Part shown: in pieces, positions 46,317-57,683 of the stretch | Layout: each line of letters opens with the position of its first letter | Position numbering within the stretch: position 1 is the first letter of the stretch | The notes under the pieces: generated by a model | The model's input: only the letters and a program-made list of their open reading frames with translations | What the model was told of the DNA's origin: nothing | Databases searched by the model: none | Made by a program: the position numbers and the translations under genes | Assembly: GCA_963675135.1 (NCBI GenBank) | Contig: OY776129.1 | Coordinates: forward strand, 5,629,201-5,693,200 | Source of the DNA: Galeopsis tetrahit | Taxonomy: Eukaryota > Streptophyta > Magnoliopsida > Lamiales > Lamiaceae | Reading direction: 5' to 3' | DNA length: 64,000 bases

Positions 46317-46617
46317 AGATCTGATTCGGGTGAAATTTACATGTTTTTTATGCATATGTGAAGCTCATTTGGATGTTGATTTCATTGATTTATGGGTTGA
46401 ATATGATGATTTTGGTCAAAATAAGAGAAATGTGGTGTTTTGTTGATTTTGTAGGAAAAACGATGGAATTTGGGAGCAAAACACTTACCATACTTCACTG
46501 GATCAAGAAGAGAAGCAGACCATTGGGTTCGTCTCGAAAAACGGAGTGGAATTGCCAAAAGAGTCAAATCGATTGAAGGTCGGAAGCAAAAGTTATGCAC
46601 GAAACAAGTTTGAAGTG

Positions 46618-46850
46618 CAACTCAGCCGAGTGCACAGAATCAGCCGAGCTAGAAGGAGGGACAGAAACTGAAGCCAGCAGCAGCTCGGCCGAGCTGGAAA
46701 GAAAATCTTGAAAAATGACCTCGGCCGAGCTCGAGAACTTGCCTGAGACTGGAACGAGCAGCAACTCGGCCGAGCTCGGGAGATAGTTTATTTTTTCGAC
46801 CATTTTCACTCATCCCAACTCGGCCGAGTGGTCCCACTCGGCCGAGTCAC
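46618..46850. repeat. CTCGGCCGAG palindrome array, solo LTR
   Basis: About seven units of CTCGGCCGAG, some with the flanks AGCTCGGCCGAGCT instead of ACTCGGCCGAGT, and decayed forms such as CTCAGCCGAG. Location relative to the TATA box matches the intact element. Confidence 0.85.
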
Positions 46851-46934
46851 CCCTGTTCTCGGTGCCATTCGTGTATTTTAGCCATTTTTTAGGGATCTAC
46901 TTGCAATTCTTGCACCCAAACCCTACCACAACAC

Positions 46935-46942
46935 TGTATAAG
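46935..46942 (+). promoter_or_regulatory. TATA box in the solo LTR
   Basis: TGTATAAG at the position equivalent to the TATATAAG box of the intact element's LTRs. Confidence 0.5.
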
Positions 46943-47936
46943 TCCCCATTCTTGAAATCAATTGTACCTTTCCCCAATTCTAAGAATTTCTCACATAGAA
47001 ACACACATTTGGAGGTATTTTGGCATCAATCTCTTCATCTCTCCACCAAATCAAGCAAGGAAGGGCTAAGAAGTTTTGGAATTCCATTTCACACCATCCA
47101 TTAGACTAAGCTTTCTATTTCTCCCTCTTTTTATTTAGTTATTTAATTTAGTTTTCTTAATTGGATTATGTTGTTGATTGACTAGAACACTTTTGGTTCT
47201 AGGGCATTGTAAATACTTTTGATGAAGTTTATGAATTAATACTTTGCTTATTTGGTGTTTGTGTGGCTTAATTCTATTTGAATGCTAAATTTCCATTGCA
47301 AAACATATCATTAGTGTACAATAGTGATGTGTTAATTCTAGTTAATTGAAATTGGATTGAGAAATCTCTTTTGATTAATTGATTGCAAGTATTCGACCTA
47401 ATTTATTGAGAGATCGAAAGATGATCAATGATTAGGAGGATGTGTGATGATCTTAGGGGCTTAATTGTGTTTTATGATGCAATTTAGGTAGAGATACTAG
47501 GTTGTGTTATATTTCTCTTGGGTTAATTGGATTGAAAAGACTTTTTCATTATTTTGTGATCAATCTTATAGAAAAAGCACAACACCACTTGAGTAGATTG
47601 TTAATCATAGATGGATTCACTAGTATTGCATGTGCCTTGGAACCTATCTTCTCATATTTGAGTTTTTAATCGTTTATTTCTCGTTTCTTTGATTTGCATG
47701 ACACTTGATCGATACATCATTACTCTTTATTGTCTATTTGTGATGCTTTGGTAGATAATTAGGGGTAATTTCACCATTCAAACTTATCGATCGCCGTCTA
47801 TTTAGAACTTAATCGACAAACTATACTTTTACACTACACCTCCCTGTGGAATCGACCTTGTATTTGCCACGCTACGATATACACCGTATACTTGCGGTTG
47901 TGTATTTTGGTGTTACATAATACATGAATCAAGATC

Positions 47937-48440
47937 ATATGACTTGGGACAATTGAGGTTATATTAGTTGAAGTCAGATGAGGTTTAGTCGTTTGATTTG
48001 TCTATGAGCTCGGAGTTTCATTGCAACCCTAGAATGCACCGACCTCCATCAGATCGATGATGATGGCTGCCTTCTATACGAGTATTAAACATCGTCTTAC
48101 TTGCGTTTAATATTTTTGTATCAACCATTACACTCGTAGGTCAACAAGTTCCGTGATTGGCTAATAGGTCTTCAACCTCTACAGCGCAAAACATAGACCT
48201 ACGACCTAGGCCTAGGGTACCTATCTCCCTTACCCCCAATTTGTCTTAGGACACGTGTTAGCTAGGTTGCATTCTGAACCTTAAAATAAAGGGTTGAAAT
48301 CGATATGATCATATCACATTGTAAATACTATAAATAGAGCACTTAACAAAAAAAAAAGGTTGGTCTCCACATTCATTACACTTTATATACAAGAGAAAGT
48401 TACATTTTTTTAAAAGTCAACAAGAAACTTTCATTTATTC
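47937..48440. other. Intergenic stretch
   Basis: No gene seen. The last part leads into the 3' tail of the LINE fragment on the minus strand. Confidence 0.45.
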
Positions 48441-48640
48441 TCAAACAAAACAAACAGATTGAAAAAAAATCATCAACAAACATTAAAGGTTCGACTCAAG
48501 TATGAAAATTTAAATAATTCTTCGAAGCTCTAGCAGTAACGTGTGCAACTTAGTTAGCATCATGACGAACAAATTTAAAAAGACAGCACTTCAAGTTTCG
48601 TCCAAGCACCTACACTCGCAGGAGAAAATAAAATTTAAGA
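48441..48640 (-). pseudogene. LINE RNase H-like C-terminal fragment
   Basis: On the minus strand about 48600..48490 reads FKFVRHDAN, a stop, then VAHVTARAS, which matches the end of the RVT_3 RNase H-like domain of plant LINEs (usually FVRREAN-RVAHxLAR). A 3' UTR-like sequence with GAATAAATGAAAGTTTC follows at 48430..48445. Only the tail is present and it carries a stop. Confidence 0.55.
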
Positions 48641-49288
48641 GAGAAAATTCAAGGATTACCTCTAATCTTTTTCTCTCATGTTCTCTCATGTACATTCTAA
48701 GCATTTAATAAATCTTTGTAAGATTATTGGTTAGTTGGATAAACATTTAAACCATGCTATACATTTTAAACCTGATTCACAAACTGATGTGAATAAATAA
48801 TTTAATATATTAAAATGTAGAAATATATAGAAAAGTGATTCACAAATGGGCCGGGCCGCACGTTTTTATCGGGTCTGGCTGGCCTGGCCCGGTTGCTACC
48901 GGTCCTAGAAAAGTGAGGCCAAGCCTGGCCCTGGTCGGGCCGCCGGGCTGTCGGGCCAAAATAGCATGTTACAATTATTTAAAAAAAAAAATCTCAAAAA
49001 TATTGAGTGATATACCCAAAACAAAAACTAACAAAAACATCCATTCATATCATAATAAACTGATTTTTTTTAATTCATACCCATAACAAAAACTAACAAT
49101 CAAAATCAAGTGTTGATTTGTCTACATCTCTCCTCCATTAACGCCATTTTCTCTCAAAAGTTCACAGCACAGTGGTACCAACAGTGGACCAACAGGTACG
49201 CTACAAACCTGAATATAGGCGAGCGTCGACTGCTCGAGGGCTGCCCGGTGGTGCGGCTGTGCCAGTACCGCACGGAGGTGCTGCTGCG

Positions 49289-50220
49289 TAGGGCTGTCAA
49301 ATGGGCCGGGCCGGGCTAGCCCGGCACCGGCCCACCGGGCCGCATGTTTTTATCGGGTCGGGCTGGCCTGGCCCGGTTGCTACCGGGCCTAGAAAAGTGA
49401 GGCCAAGCCTGGCCCTGGTCGGGCTGCCGAGCCAAAATAGCCTGTTACCATTATTTTAAAAAAAAAATCTCAAAAATATTGAGTGATATACCCAAAACAA
49501 AAACTAACAAAAACATCCATTCATATCATAATAAACTGAATTTTTTTAATTCATACCCATAACAAAAACTAACAATCAAAATCAAGTGTTGATTTGTCTA
49601 CATCTCTCCTCCATTAACGTCATTTTCTCTCAAAAGTTCACAGCACAGTGGTACCAACAGTGGACCAACATGTACGCTACAAACCTGAATATAGGCGAGA
49701 GTCGACTGCGCGAGGGCTGCCCGGTGGTGCGGCTGCGCCAGCGCCGCACGGAGGTGCTGCTGCGCGACTGGCTGGAGAAGGGCGCCGCTGTACGACGTTT
49801 TTAAGGAGGAGGAATTAGGGTTTTCAATTTGGTAATATTGGGAATAGAAACGCGCAATGAGGAATGGGCGATCTTCGTGTGAATTGGGTTTGGGAGAAGG
49901 GTTTCACGGGTGCAGTAAGGTAGGTTAGGGTTTCTTTTTTTTTGTTCTGTTTGCGTTCTGTACAGAATTATTAGTTTTAACTATTTAAGAAAAATTAGAA
50001 TGAAGAAAATATATAAAAAAAAAAAAAAAGAAAAAGAAAGAACCGGGCCAGCCCGAAAATTCGGGCTTAGCCCGGCCTGAGCCCGGTCGGCCCGGTTGTT
50101 CAAGTGGGCCGGGCCAAATCGGCCCAGTTGTTTTCGGGCCACTGATATTACAGCCAGCCCAGCCCGTAGACCGGGTGGGCCGGGCCAGCCCATCGGGCCG
50201 GGTCCATTTTGACAGCCCTA
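49289..50220. mobile_element. Inner hAT-type copy with exact 8-bp duplication
   Basis: Ends TAGGGCTGTCAAATGGGCC and CCATTTTGACAGCCCTA are inverted. The 8-bp duplication CTGCTGCG lies at 49281..49288 and 50221..50228. The target site is inside the exon-like cargo of the outer copy. The inner copy is better preserved than the outer one, so it is younger. Confidence 0.92.
49635..49804 (+). pseudogene. Exon-like fragment captured in the hAT-type element
   Basis: Reads AQWYQQWTNMYATNLNIGES, then RLREGCPVVRLRQRRTEV, then LLRDWLEKGAAVRRF and a stop, followed by an AGGAGGAGGAATTAGGGTTT leader- or 3' UTR-like segment and a GGTAGGTTAGG sequence. GC content is far above the surroundings. The outer copy has the same exon (49159..49288, continued at 50229..50267), interrupted by the inner element. 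I do not recognise the donor gene. Confidence 0.55.
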
Positions 50221-50669
50221 CTGCTGCGCGACTGGATGGAGAAGGGCGCCGCTGTACGGCGTTTTTAAGGAGGAGGAATTAGTGTTTTCAATTTGGTAAT
50301 ATTGGGAATAGAAACGCGCAATGAGGAATGGGCGATCTTCGTGCGAATTGGGTTTGGGAGAAGGGTTTCACGGCTACAGCAAGGTAGGTTATGGTTTCTT
50401 TTCTTTTTGTTTTGTTTGCGTTCTGTACAGAATTATTAGTTTTAACTATTTAAGAAAAATTAGAATGAAGAAAATATATAAAAAAAGAAAAAAAAGAAAA
50501 AGAAAGAACCAGGCCAGCCCGAAAATTCGGGCTTAGCCCGGCCTGAGCCCGGTCGGCCCGGTTGTTCAAGTGGGCCGGGCCAAATCGGCCCGGTTGTTTT
50601 CGGGCCACTGATATTACAGCCCAGCCCAGCCCGTAGACCGGGTGGGCCGGGTACATTTTGACAACCCTA

Positions 50670-51446
50670 GGCATGAGCAAGGTTGGCTGTAGATGGAGGA
50701 GGGCGAGCATAACAATCAAGACAATGGTTTGCATAGTGGCCCTGTTGACGGTAGATTTGGCATGTGGGGGGACGGCGAGTAGGACCCGAGCCACCTGTCG
50801 AGGAGGTAGTGGTCGCCTGTCTACCAGAATTCCGAGAAGAAGGATGTCGGGATTTGGGACCAAAGCGAGGAGACTTGGTCGGGCGAGGAGAAGCAACGAA
50901 CACCGGGACAAGCCAGGACGAGGAGTCCATCGAGCGAGTAAACTGCTCAAAGTTTAACGCCTGATGGATCAGATCCCGAAAAGCAAGCATGGGCGACATA
51001 GCCATGCGAGTATCCGAGAAACCAGTGAACTGGGGGCCAAGACTAGTGAGAAACCAATGACATTTGTCGCTGTCATCAACATGCTTTCCAATAGAAGCAA
51101 GCTGATCGCAGATAGCACATAACTTCATGTTGTAGTCGTCAACAAAGGTAGAACCACGATGAAGAGAAAGTAACTGATTTCGCAATTGATTTATGCGAGC
51201 AACCGAGGTGTGATTTTAGGCAGCCTCGAGAGCAACCCATATGGCACGCGAGGTGTCACAGCCGATGACCTCGGCAATGGCTTCTTCAGAAAGTGAGGAG
51301 AGAAGGAGACTAAGGATCTTCTGATTCTTCTCAAACCAAGCGATATACGGAGGGTTAGGAGTCGATTCACCGGATTCTGTGATCAACTTAGCCGGAGCGG
51401 GAGTTGTACCATGAACATGGGAGAAGAGATCATGGTTTGACATCAC
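50670..51446 (-). pseudogene. Ty1/copia gag remnant
   Basis: Reads from MSNHDLFSHVHGTTPAPAKL through AWFEKNQKILSLLLSSLSEE, RAIWVALEAA, a TAA stop at 51216..51218, then QLRNQLLSLHRGSTFVDDYN, DKCHWFLTSLGPQF and PTCQIYRQQGHYANHC. This is the copia-type Gag (UBN2 family) with its zinc knuckle; the second Cys of CX2C is Tyr, so the knuckle is broken. The frame ends where the hAT-type element begins (50669). No pol follows. The in-frame stop and missing knuckle residue show that it is dead. Confidence 0.8.
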
Positions 51447-51487
51447 TAGGACTACCTGATTTCGCCAATGAGATAATTAAGGTAAAT

Positions 51488-52207
51488 ACAGTAAAACCTC
51501 TATAAATTAATACTCTATAAATTAATAAATTCTCTAAAATAATAAAATCTTCCGGTCCCGACTTGGGCCTTTATAAAAAATCATCAAATTCGATAAGATA
51601 ATAAGATAATAATTTTTCGAAAACCCCCCTTATAAATATTAGGTCCCATTAAAACTCTAAATTAATAATTCATAAATATTAGTACAATTATAAATATTAT
51701 GGCATGGCCTCTCTTATAAATCTTTTTCATCAACCCACACTCTTGTAAAAATCTTTTTGAGTGCATGTGGGGTGGTCTCGATCTCTTATACTCACATAAT
51801 GCTTTACGCATTTGATTATTTATGGATAATTTTGCGTTGTCTTTTAAATGAGAAGACATGACTGGGTGTTATGGATTATTTTATTTCCATATTGAGATTT
51901 ATATATATTATATGTTCCATTCATCATGCACGAATATATTTAATTGACTATAATAGTAATGTAAGTGCAACGAATTAATGTAAACATGTATATTTAAGTA
52001 ATTTCAATGAATTGATGCATGCGTCTATGAATATAAATATAATCAATGAAACATATATAAACTCATTTATTTTTAATACATATGTACTAAATTTGCTGAA
52101 TTTAAAAAGCCCCTCTTTTAATTAATAAAATATTAATTTATCGATAAATTAATACCTTTCTAAATTAATAAAATTCCATGTCCCAAGGTTATTAATTTAT
52201 AGAGGTT
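51488..52207 (-). mobile_element. pogo/Lemi1-type (Emigrant-like) element, left part with transposase remnant
   Basis: Starts CAGTAAAACCTCTATAAAT, the terminal repeat I know from Emigrant and Lemi1 elements of the Tc1/mariner superfamily. The inverted end TTATTAATTTATAGAGGTT is at 52189..52207, where the Mutator-like element interrupts it. A minus-strand remnant (51859..51662) reads DNAKLSINNQMRKALCEYKR, the N-terminal CENP-B-type helix-turn-helix region of pogo transposases, followed by a frame break. Non-functional. Confidence 0.75.
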
Positions 52208-53107
52208 GGGGCCTTCTAAGGATAGTCCAATGTCGCCTGGACTATCGACAGTCCAGTAATCTGAGCCATCAGATCTGAAATCTAATGGCTTATATTTGAT
52301 GACCTGCTACCTGTTGCATTTGGCGGCGCAGAATCCATCGCCTTGCATTGCACTTATTATCGTTTTTTGTCGCCCTATTACACTTTTAAATTAAATTTAA
52401 TCATTTTAAATATATAATTATAAAATTACAAATTTATCCTCACATGATTAATAAAAAAATTAATTGATAATATATAATCTTTATTTTAATTCTCATATCA
52501 TTAATAATCATAATAAACAATAAATTATCTTTTTTTATTTGAATGAATTGAATTTTAGGTTAAATTATTAATTTAGTTGAATTTTTTATACAAATTTCTG
52601 TTTCGAGATCACAAAATTGGACGCGGCTATTTTGTATGTGCTATTGATTGTCGTCTATTCAAAATTCAGAAAACTAGTTGTTACAATTTATGATCATGGA
52701 GTAATTGATATGTTTATGATCAGAAAATTAGCAGAAGATACTTTATATAATCTAACAGAAAGAGATTCGTTTGGATTTTTTAAAATCAGGAGAAAACCTA
52801 CAAAATTCCATTCCCGATCCCAAACACGTTCCAAAAAAAACTCTCTGCACATCCGCTGCTCGATCCAGTTAACATTATGTAATTTATATTTTTTTTTTTT
52901 TTCATTTTTAGTCGAATCATGAGTAAAAAGAGGTATTCTCAAATTGTTGATAATTACTTCTAGTTTTTTTATGTGATATTGAGCATTCCTCTGATTGAAC
53001 TTTTGATTTTTTTTCTGTGTTAATACTTTGTTTTTTCTGCACAATCACATTAACGCAGTATTCTCAAATCTCAATTGTTATTCATATAAAATTTGTATGA
53101 TTTCTCT

Positions 53108-53475
53108 ATGGTTATTGATTTATGAGATTTATTTGAAATTTATGAATATAATAAGATTCTGACATTTATTAATTTTATTTTTAATGTATATTTTGCAGAT
53201 ATATCTTCTCTAACATGAGTATATGGTTATTGATTTATGAGATTTATTTGAAATTTATGAATTTTATTTATGAATATAATTAGATTCTGACATTTATTAA
53301 TTTTATTTTTAATGTATATTTTGCAGATATATGTCTTCTCAACATGAGAATGATGATACAACTTCATCTAATAATACATAAGATAATGATTTTGTCATTA
53401 AAAAGAAAAGACAAAAGACATCAATTGTGTGGATTAATTTTGAGGAATTTTTTGTTCATTCATTATAAAATTTCA
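53108..53475 (+). pseudogene. BED-type transposase start, decayed, with duplicated splice region
   Basis: A segment ending TTTTTAATGTATATTTTGCAG plus ATATAT, which looks like an intron end, occurs twice (about 53108..53205 and 53222..53330). After the second copy the frame reads MSSQHENDDTTSSNNT, a stop, then DNDFVIKKKRQKTSIVWINF, similar to the N-terminus of hAT transposases before the BED zinc finger. Nothing further downstream continues it. Confidence 0.4.
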
Positions 53476-55029
53476 GCATGTTTTATAATATTATAAAATT
53501 TCAGCATGTTTTATAATATTTTAGGGGGCTCAACATGAAGATGAGATTATTTTGAAAACTGATGTATTTTTTCGTTGTAATTGTTGAAAGAACATTCTGT
53601 TATTTTTTTTTTTAACATTTGTTATTACTCACGTTCAAGAAATTGGCTGTTCAATTTGGTTATTTTCTTTGATAAAACAATTGGGCTGGCCACTTTTAAT
53701 TAAATGCTAGCCCAAAACATTCTCCACTTTTAATTAAATGGGATAACATTGTTGGCCCAAAAAGTCTCCACTTACTCGGTTTGCTCTCGATCACAATATT
53801 TTTTATTTTTTTTTGACGTAAAGGAGGGACAATGTCACAATGGGCAACGTAGGACTGTTAGTGCCCGTAAAGAATTCAAATAAATTTATAATATATTTTA
53901 AGTTTAATTTGTCAATTAAAAAAATATTTGAAACATGTACTCCATAGTATAAATTTGTAAATTTGTTATTCATTTGAATCTAGGTAAATATTTTTCAATA
54001 CACTCTTAACTCTAGAGGGCTGCAACATATAATTGTCTATGCATGAACATGTTTCAGAAGGTACACACTACACACCTACCATGAAAAGAGACTGACCTTT
54101 AACTTTTATTTATCGTCATTGCAAAAGACAATAGAATAAGAAATTATCTTATTCGAAACTTTATGGGAGCCGTGTCATCGAAACACTCAATATTATTCTC
54201 AAAATAAAAACTTTACTACCAACATTCCTTCCAAAATAAAAATGTGTCCTCAATAATGTAATTTTCAAGTCTGGTAACAATCAATCTAGTTACATTATAC
54301 AAATCGGACATTAGGTCAATGTTCGTAAGCAACATTATATGGACACATAATTTTTAGAACTAATCGATGGTCTGATCATGACGTTTTCCTATAGTTCCAT
54401 TCGCATTTTCTAAAGTTTTTTTATTCTGATTTCACCAAAATTCTGCTTTCCAAAACATAGTTTGAGAATGACGTTTTAACACTTTGAAAAAAATAAAGTG
54501 TTTATTTCTACTAATTTATGAACAGTGTCGCCATGAGACCATCTCACTTTTAATAAGATAAGTGTTTATTCGTACTAATTACTGTTAATGGTATTACTGA
54601 TTACAATTTATGGTATTACTCGTTATTACTTATTGTATTAACGACTATAATAATATCATACATATAATATTATTTTGTATTAAAATTAAAAAAAAATACA
54701 CATGAAAAAATGGAAAATAAAAAAAAAGTAAAAGGAAAAAAAAATGAAGAAATTAAAAGTTTGGAATAAAAACTGAAAATGGGAGAAAAAGAGGAAAGGG
54801 AAGAAAACTTAGAAAGAAAAAAAATCAAGATTTTTGCCTAATTTCGATAGTTTTTTTTTAAAATTATGTTTTACGATTTTTTTCTAAAAATATGGATGAC
54901 TTGATGGTGAATCGACGGTAACTCGGTAATGACTTGACTACAGATTGTAAATATACAAATTAAGGTTGATTTTATTATATTTTGTGTAAATTAATAAAAG
55001 GATAATATAGTATTTTAAATGTAATTACT
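53476..55029. other. AT-rich interior of the Mutator-like element
   Basis: A 32-bp tandem pair (attataaaatttcagcatg) lies at about 53465..53520. A GAGACCATCTCAC phrase near 54537 recalls the repeat at 32880..33150. No gene is supported. Confidence 0.45.
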
Positions 55030-55660
55030 TCTTTAAAAATATTTTTGGGGTGAACTCATAAAATGAGGGGTGTAGATAAACGTGGTAAAAATAATAATTT
55101 AGGGGTGAACTCATAAAATGAGCGGGTGCACATAACCGTGATAAAAAATGATTTGGGGGTGAACTCCTAAAATGAATGGGTGCAGATAACCGTAGTAAAA
55201 AAATTTTGGGGTGAACTCATAAAATGAGCGGGTGCACATAACCGTGATAAAAAAATGATTTGGGGGTGAACTCATAAAATGAACGGGTGCAAATAACCGT
55301 AGTAAAAAAATGATTTTTGGGTGAACTCATTAAATAGGTGGGTGTAGATAAAATATAAATAAAAAATTAAAATTGGTGTGTACCGGTATCTTGCATGTAC
55401 TCGAGTATCACCCTACAAATTAGGGTTGATTTTATTATATTTTGTGTAAATTAATAAAATGATAATATAGTACTTTAAATGTAATTACTCCATTTAAAAA
55501 AAATCTTCTGAGGTGAACTTATAAAATGAGCAGTAAAAAATAATTTTGGGTGAACTTATAAAAAATGATTTGGGGTGATCTCATAAAATGAGCGGGTGCA
55601 GAGATAACCGTAGTAAAAAAATAATTTGAGAGTGAACTAATTAAATGAGCAGGTGTAGAT
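55030..55660. repeat. Tandem array of about 55-bp units
   Basis: About nine units with the core GTGAACTCATAAAATGAGCG, followed by GGTGCACATAACCGTGATAA or GGTGCAGATAACCGTAGTAA variants. Units are diverged and interrupted by a stretch at 55340..55500 that repeats ATTAGGGTTGATTTTATTAT from 54960. Confidence 0.8.
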
Positions 55661-55936
55661 AAAATATAAATAAAATAATAATTTAATTCTATTAAAAAAA
55701 TCTAATTTTACGTTCGTATTGTTTAATTTAAATAATATTATTATTAATTTTAATAAAGGATAAAATAGTAAATAATAAAATAAAATTTAAATAATTATTT
55801 TAAAATATTAAAAAAAGGCAACAGGTATCAAGTTAAGGCGACACAGAGGGCGACACAGAGCGATGCAATTTGACATCCGAACTATTAATAGTCCAGGCGA
55901 TACAAAAACTATCCTAAGAAAATCCCTATAGAGGTT

Positions 55937-56810
55937 ATATACAATATACAAAAGAAAAAATATGAACTAAATTAAAATATATTATTCCTATATTATTATT
56001 ATTCTCTGTTACATACCACTTTGAATAAGAATACAAATAAAAATACATTTAAGTGTCAATCAGTGTTGCATAGCCAAAAACTGTTTGTTCTGTTAAGAAG
56101 GATTATGAGTATCCTTAATTGTGTGAATGAAGAACGTTGATGATATTAATGGATAAGTGGATTTTGTGTGACACGCCTGCAAATACCACCCAATCCAATC
56201 TTCTTTTTTCCTGTTTTCGACTAATTTGGTTATTCATTTTCCCATTCCATGTTTTCTTCAGTATTTATGCACGCAACCCGTTTGATAAATTGCCTCAATC
56301 AGGCTCTACTCAAAATTATCTTTCTACTTCTTTTGCCTTTTCATACACTCATTGGTTCCAATCAACAAATAATATGAGTGAGTTCGTGGCCGTTGGAAAT
56401 TCAACAGAGCTGGCCGCCATGCCCAACCGATAAAACTTTCAACTTTAAAGCCATCATTTTTATTCAAAAATATTAATGTGTTACTTTTCACATAAAATAT
56501 ATATTCATTCTCTTCCATCTCAAATTTGACACAAATTCGAAAATTTTGTTGACTTCGTCTATTTGACAATTTTCGTGCAAATTCTTCACAATTTGTGACG
56601 GTTTTGCAGCCGTTGCAAATCTTCATATATTTTGTACGTGGTGAAATTTAAATTTGCACATGAGAAATGACAAATCATAGTATGTAATTATAATCCAAAT
56701 TATATTCTACACAAGAAAATGTACAAACAATTAATTATCGTGATCAAATCAAAAAATCAAAAAAGGATGAAAGGAAGAAATCATCCAAAATATCAAATAA
56801 TACAAAAGTT
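55937..56810. other. Intergenic stretch right of the Mutator-like element
   Basis: Contains the presumed right remainder of the pogo-type element (first few tens of bases) and otherwise unique-looking DNA. The plus-strand frame 56137..56433 has no recognisable features. No gene supported. Confidence 0.45.
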
Positions 56811-57119
56811 AGGGGTGAAAACGGATCGGATATTTCCCGACCGATCCGGAACCGTATCCGGTCGGATACGAATTCGGTATAAAAATTTAGTATCCGGGCG
56901 GATACGGATATATACGGATAGTTGACTTCGGATTCGGATTCGGAATACATAATATCCGACCGTATTCGAGTTTTCCCATATTTTATCGGATATTATCCGG
57001 ATAATAAATCCGGATACACGGATTTTTTAATATATTTTATTTTATATTTTATATTAATTTTATTGGGCCTTATTTAATAAAAACTAAAAAGCCTAATTCC
57101 TAAACCACTAAACCAGTAA

Positions 57120-57255
57120 ACCCTCACGGCCTCACCCCCAGCCCCAGCGTCCGCACTCCGCCGCCCACTCTGTCCGCACTCCGCCGCCCACTCCGCCGCC
57201 CACGCCACCAGCCCCCATCTTGACGTCCCAGCCCCCATCTTGACCCCCCTTTTTG
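57120..57255. repeat. C-rich short repeats in the hAT leader
   Basis: CCGCACTCCGCCGCCCACTC recurs about three times, and CAGCCCCCATCTTGAC twice, giving a GC-rich island at the 5' side of the transposase gene, possibly its leader or first exon. Confidence 0.6.
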
Positions 57256-57683
57256 GGCAAATGTAAGGATTTTATTTTCTTCGTCGATTTTTAGTTATAT
57301 CACAATTAATAAGTCGCTGTGTTATTAGCTTGCCCTAGATTTCGTAGATTCTCAGTGAGAAAAACTAGACGAGTTTTTTTTAGGATCGAAATAACGTAAT
57401 CGTGATTTTTGAACAAAAAATTGTTAGATGGATTTATAGGAAGAGATGATCCTCCAGATGTAGGTTCTGATTTTGAGTCTTGATGCAATTATTAGATGGA
57501 GATGTCCGCCGGTGAGATGTCCGCCGCCGCCTATTCACAGCCTCTGAATGTCCTTCCCAAACCTAGCACATCCATCCAAGAAATTAGGTTAGATCTCCAC
57601 TTTAATTTAATCTGAATTAATTCAAGAACTCATTAATTTTTCTACTTTGTTTCATATTATTTCTCATTAATTCAAGAATATTC

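Larger units (their letters stand above)
46322..47931 (+). mobile_element. Solo LTR related to the Athila element
   Basis: Starts TGATTCGGGTGAAATT and ends GTGTTACATAATACATGAATCA-like, aligning end to end with the LTRs at 7953..9587 and 14178..15841 but in the opposite orientation and clearly diverged. Exact 5-bp duplication AGATC at 46317..46321 and 47932..47936. It has the TGTATAAG box at 46935..46942 and palindromes upstream of it (46618..46850). No internal region remains, so it arose by LTR-LTR recombination. Confidence 0.92.
48845..50669. mobile_element. hAT-type element with exon-like cargo, split by a second copy
   Basis: The outer copy consists of 48845..49288 and 50229..50669. Its right end reads CATTTTGACAACCCTA; the left end is eroded (cacaaatgggccgggcc). 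GC-rich subterminal motifs GGGCCGGGCC, GCCCGGCC and GGCCCGGTTG are on both sides. Between them is a stretch with a plant gene-like exon. The inner copy at 49289..50220 interrupts the outer one. Copies of 400 to 480 bp therefore appear as direct repeats. Confidence 0.8.
52208..55926. mobile_element. Mutator-like element, 3.7 kb
   Basis: Ends GGGGCCTTCTAAGGATAGT and ACTATCCTAAGAAAATCCC are inverted, and both continue into CGCCTGGACTAT. A 10-bp flanking repeat TATAGAGGTT (52198..52207 and 55927..55936) contains the 9-bp duplication expected for Mutator. The interior has a duplicated exon-like junction (53108..53330), a short BED-like remnant and an array of about 55-bp units (55030..55660). No MuDR transposase is visible. 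Confidence 0.8.

Noticed and set aside
50450..50950. 166-codon minus-strand ORF next to the copia gag
   Set aside because: It overlaps the gag in another frame and runs into the hAT-type element; a shadow frame.
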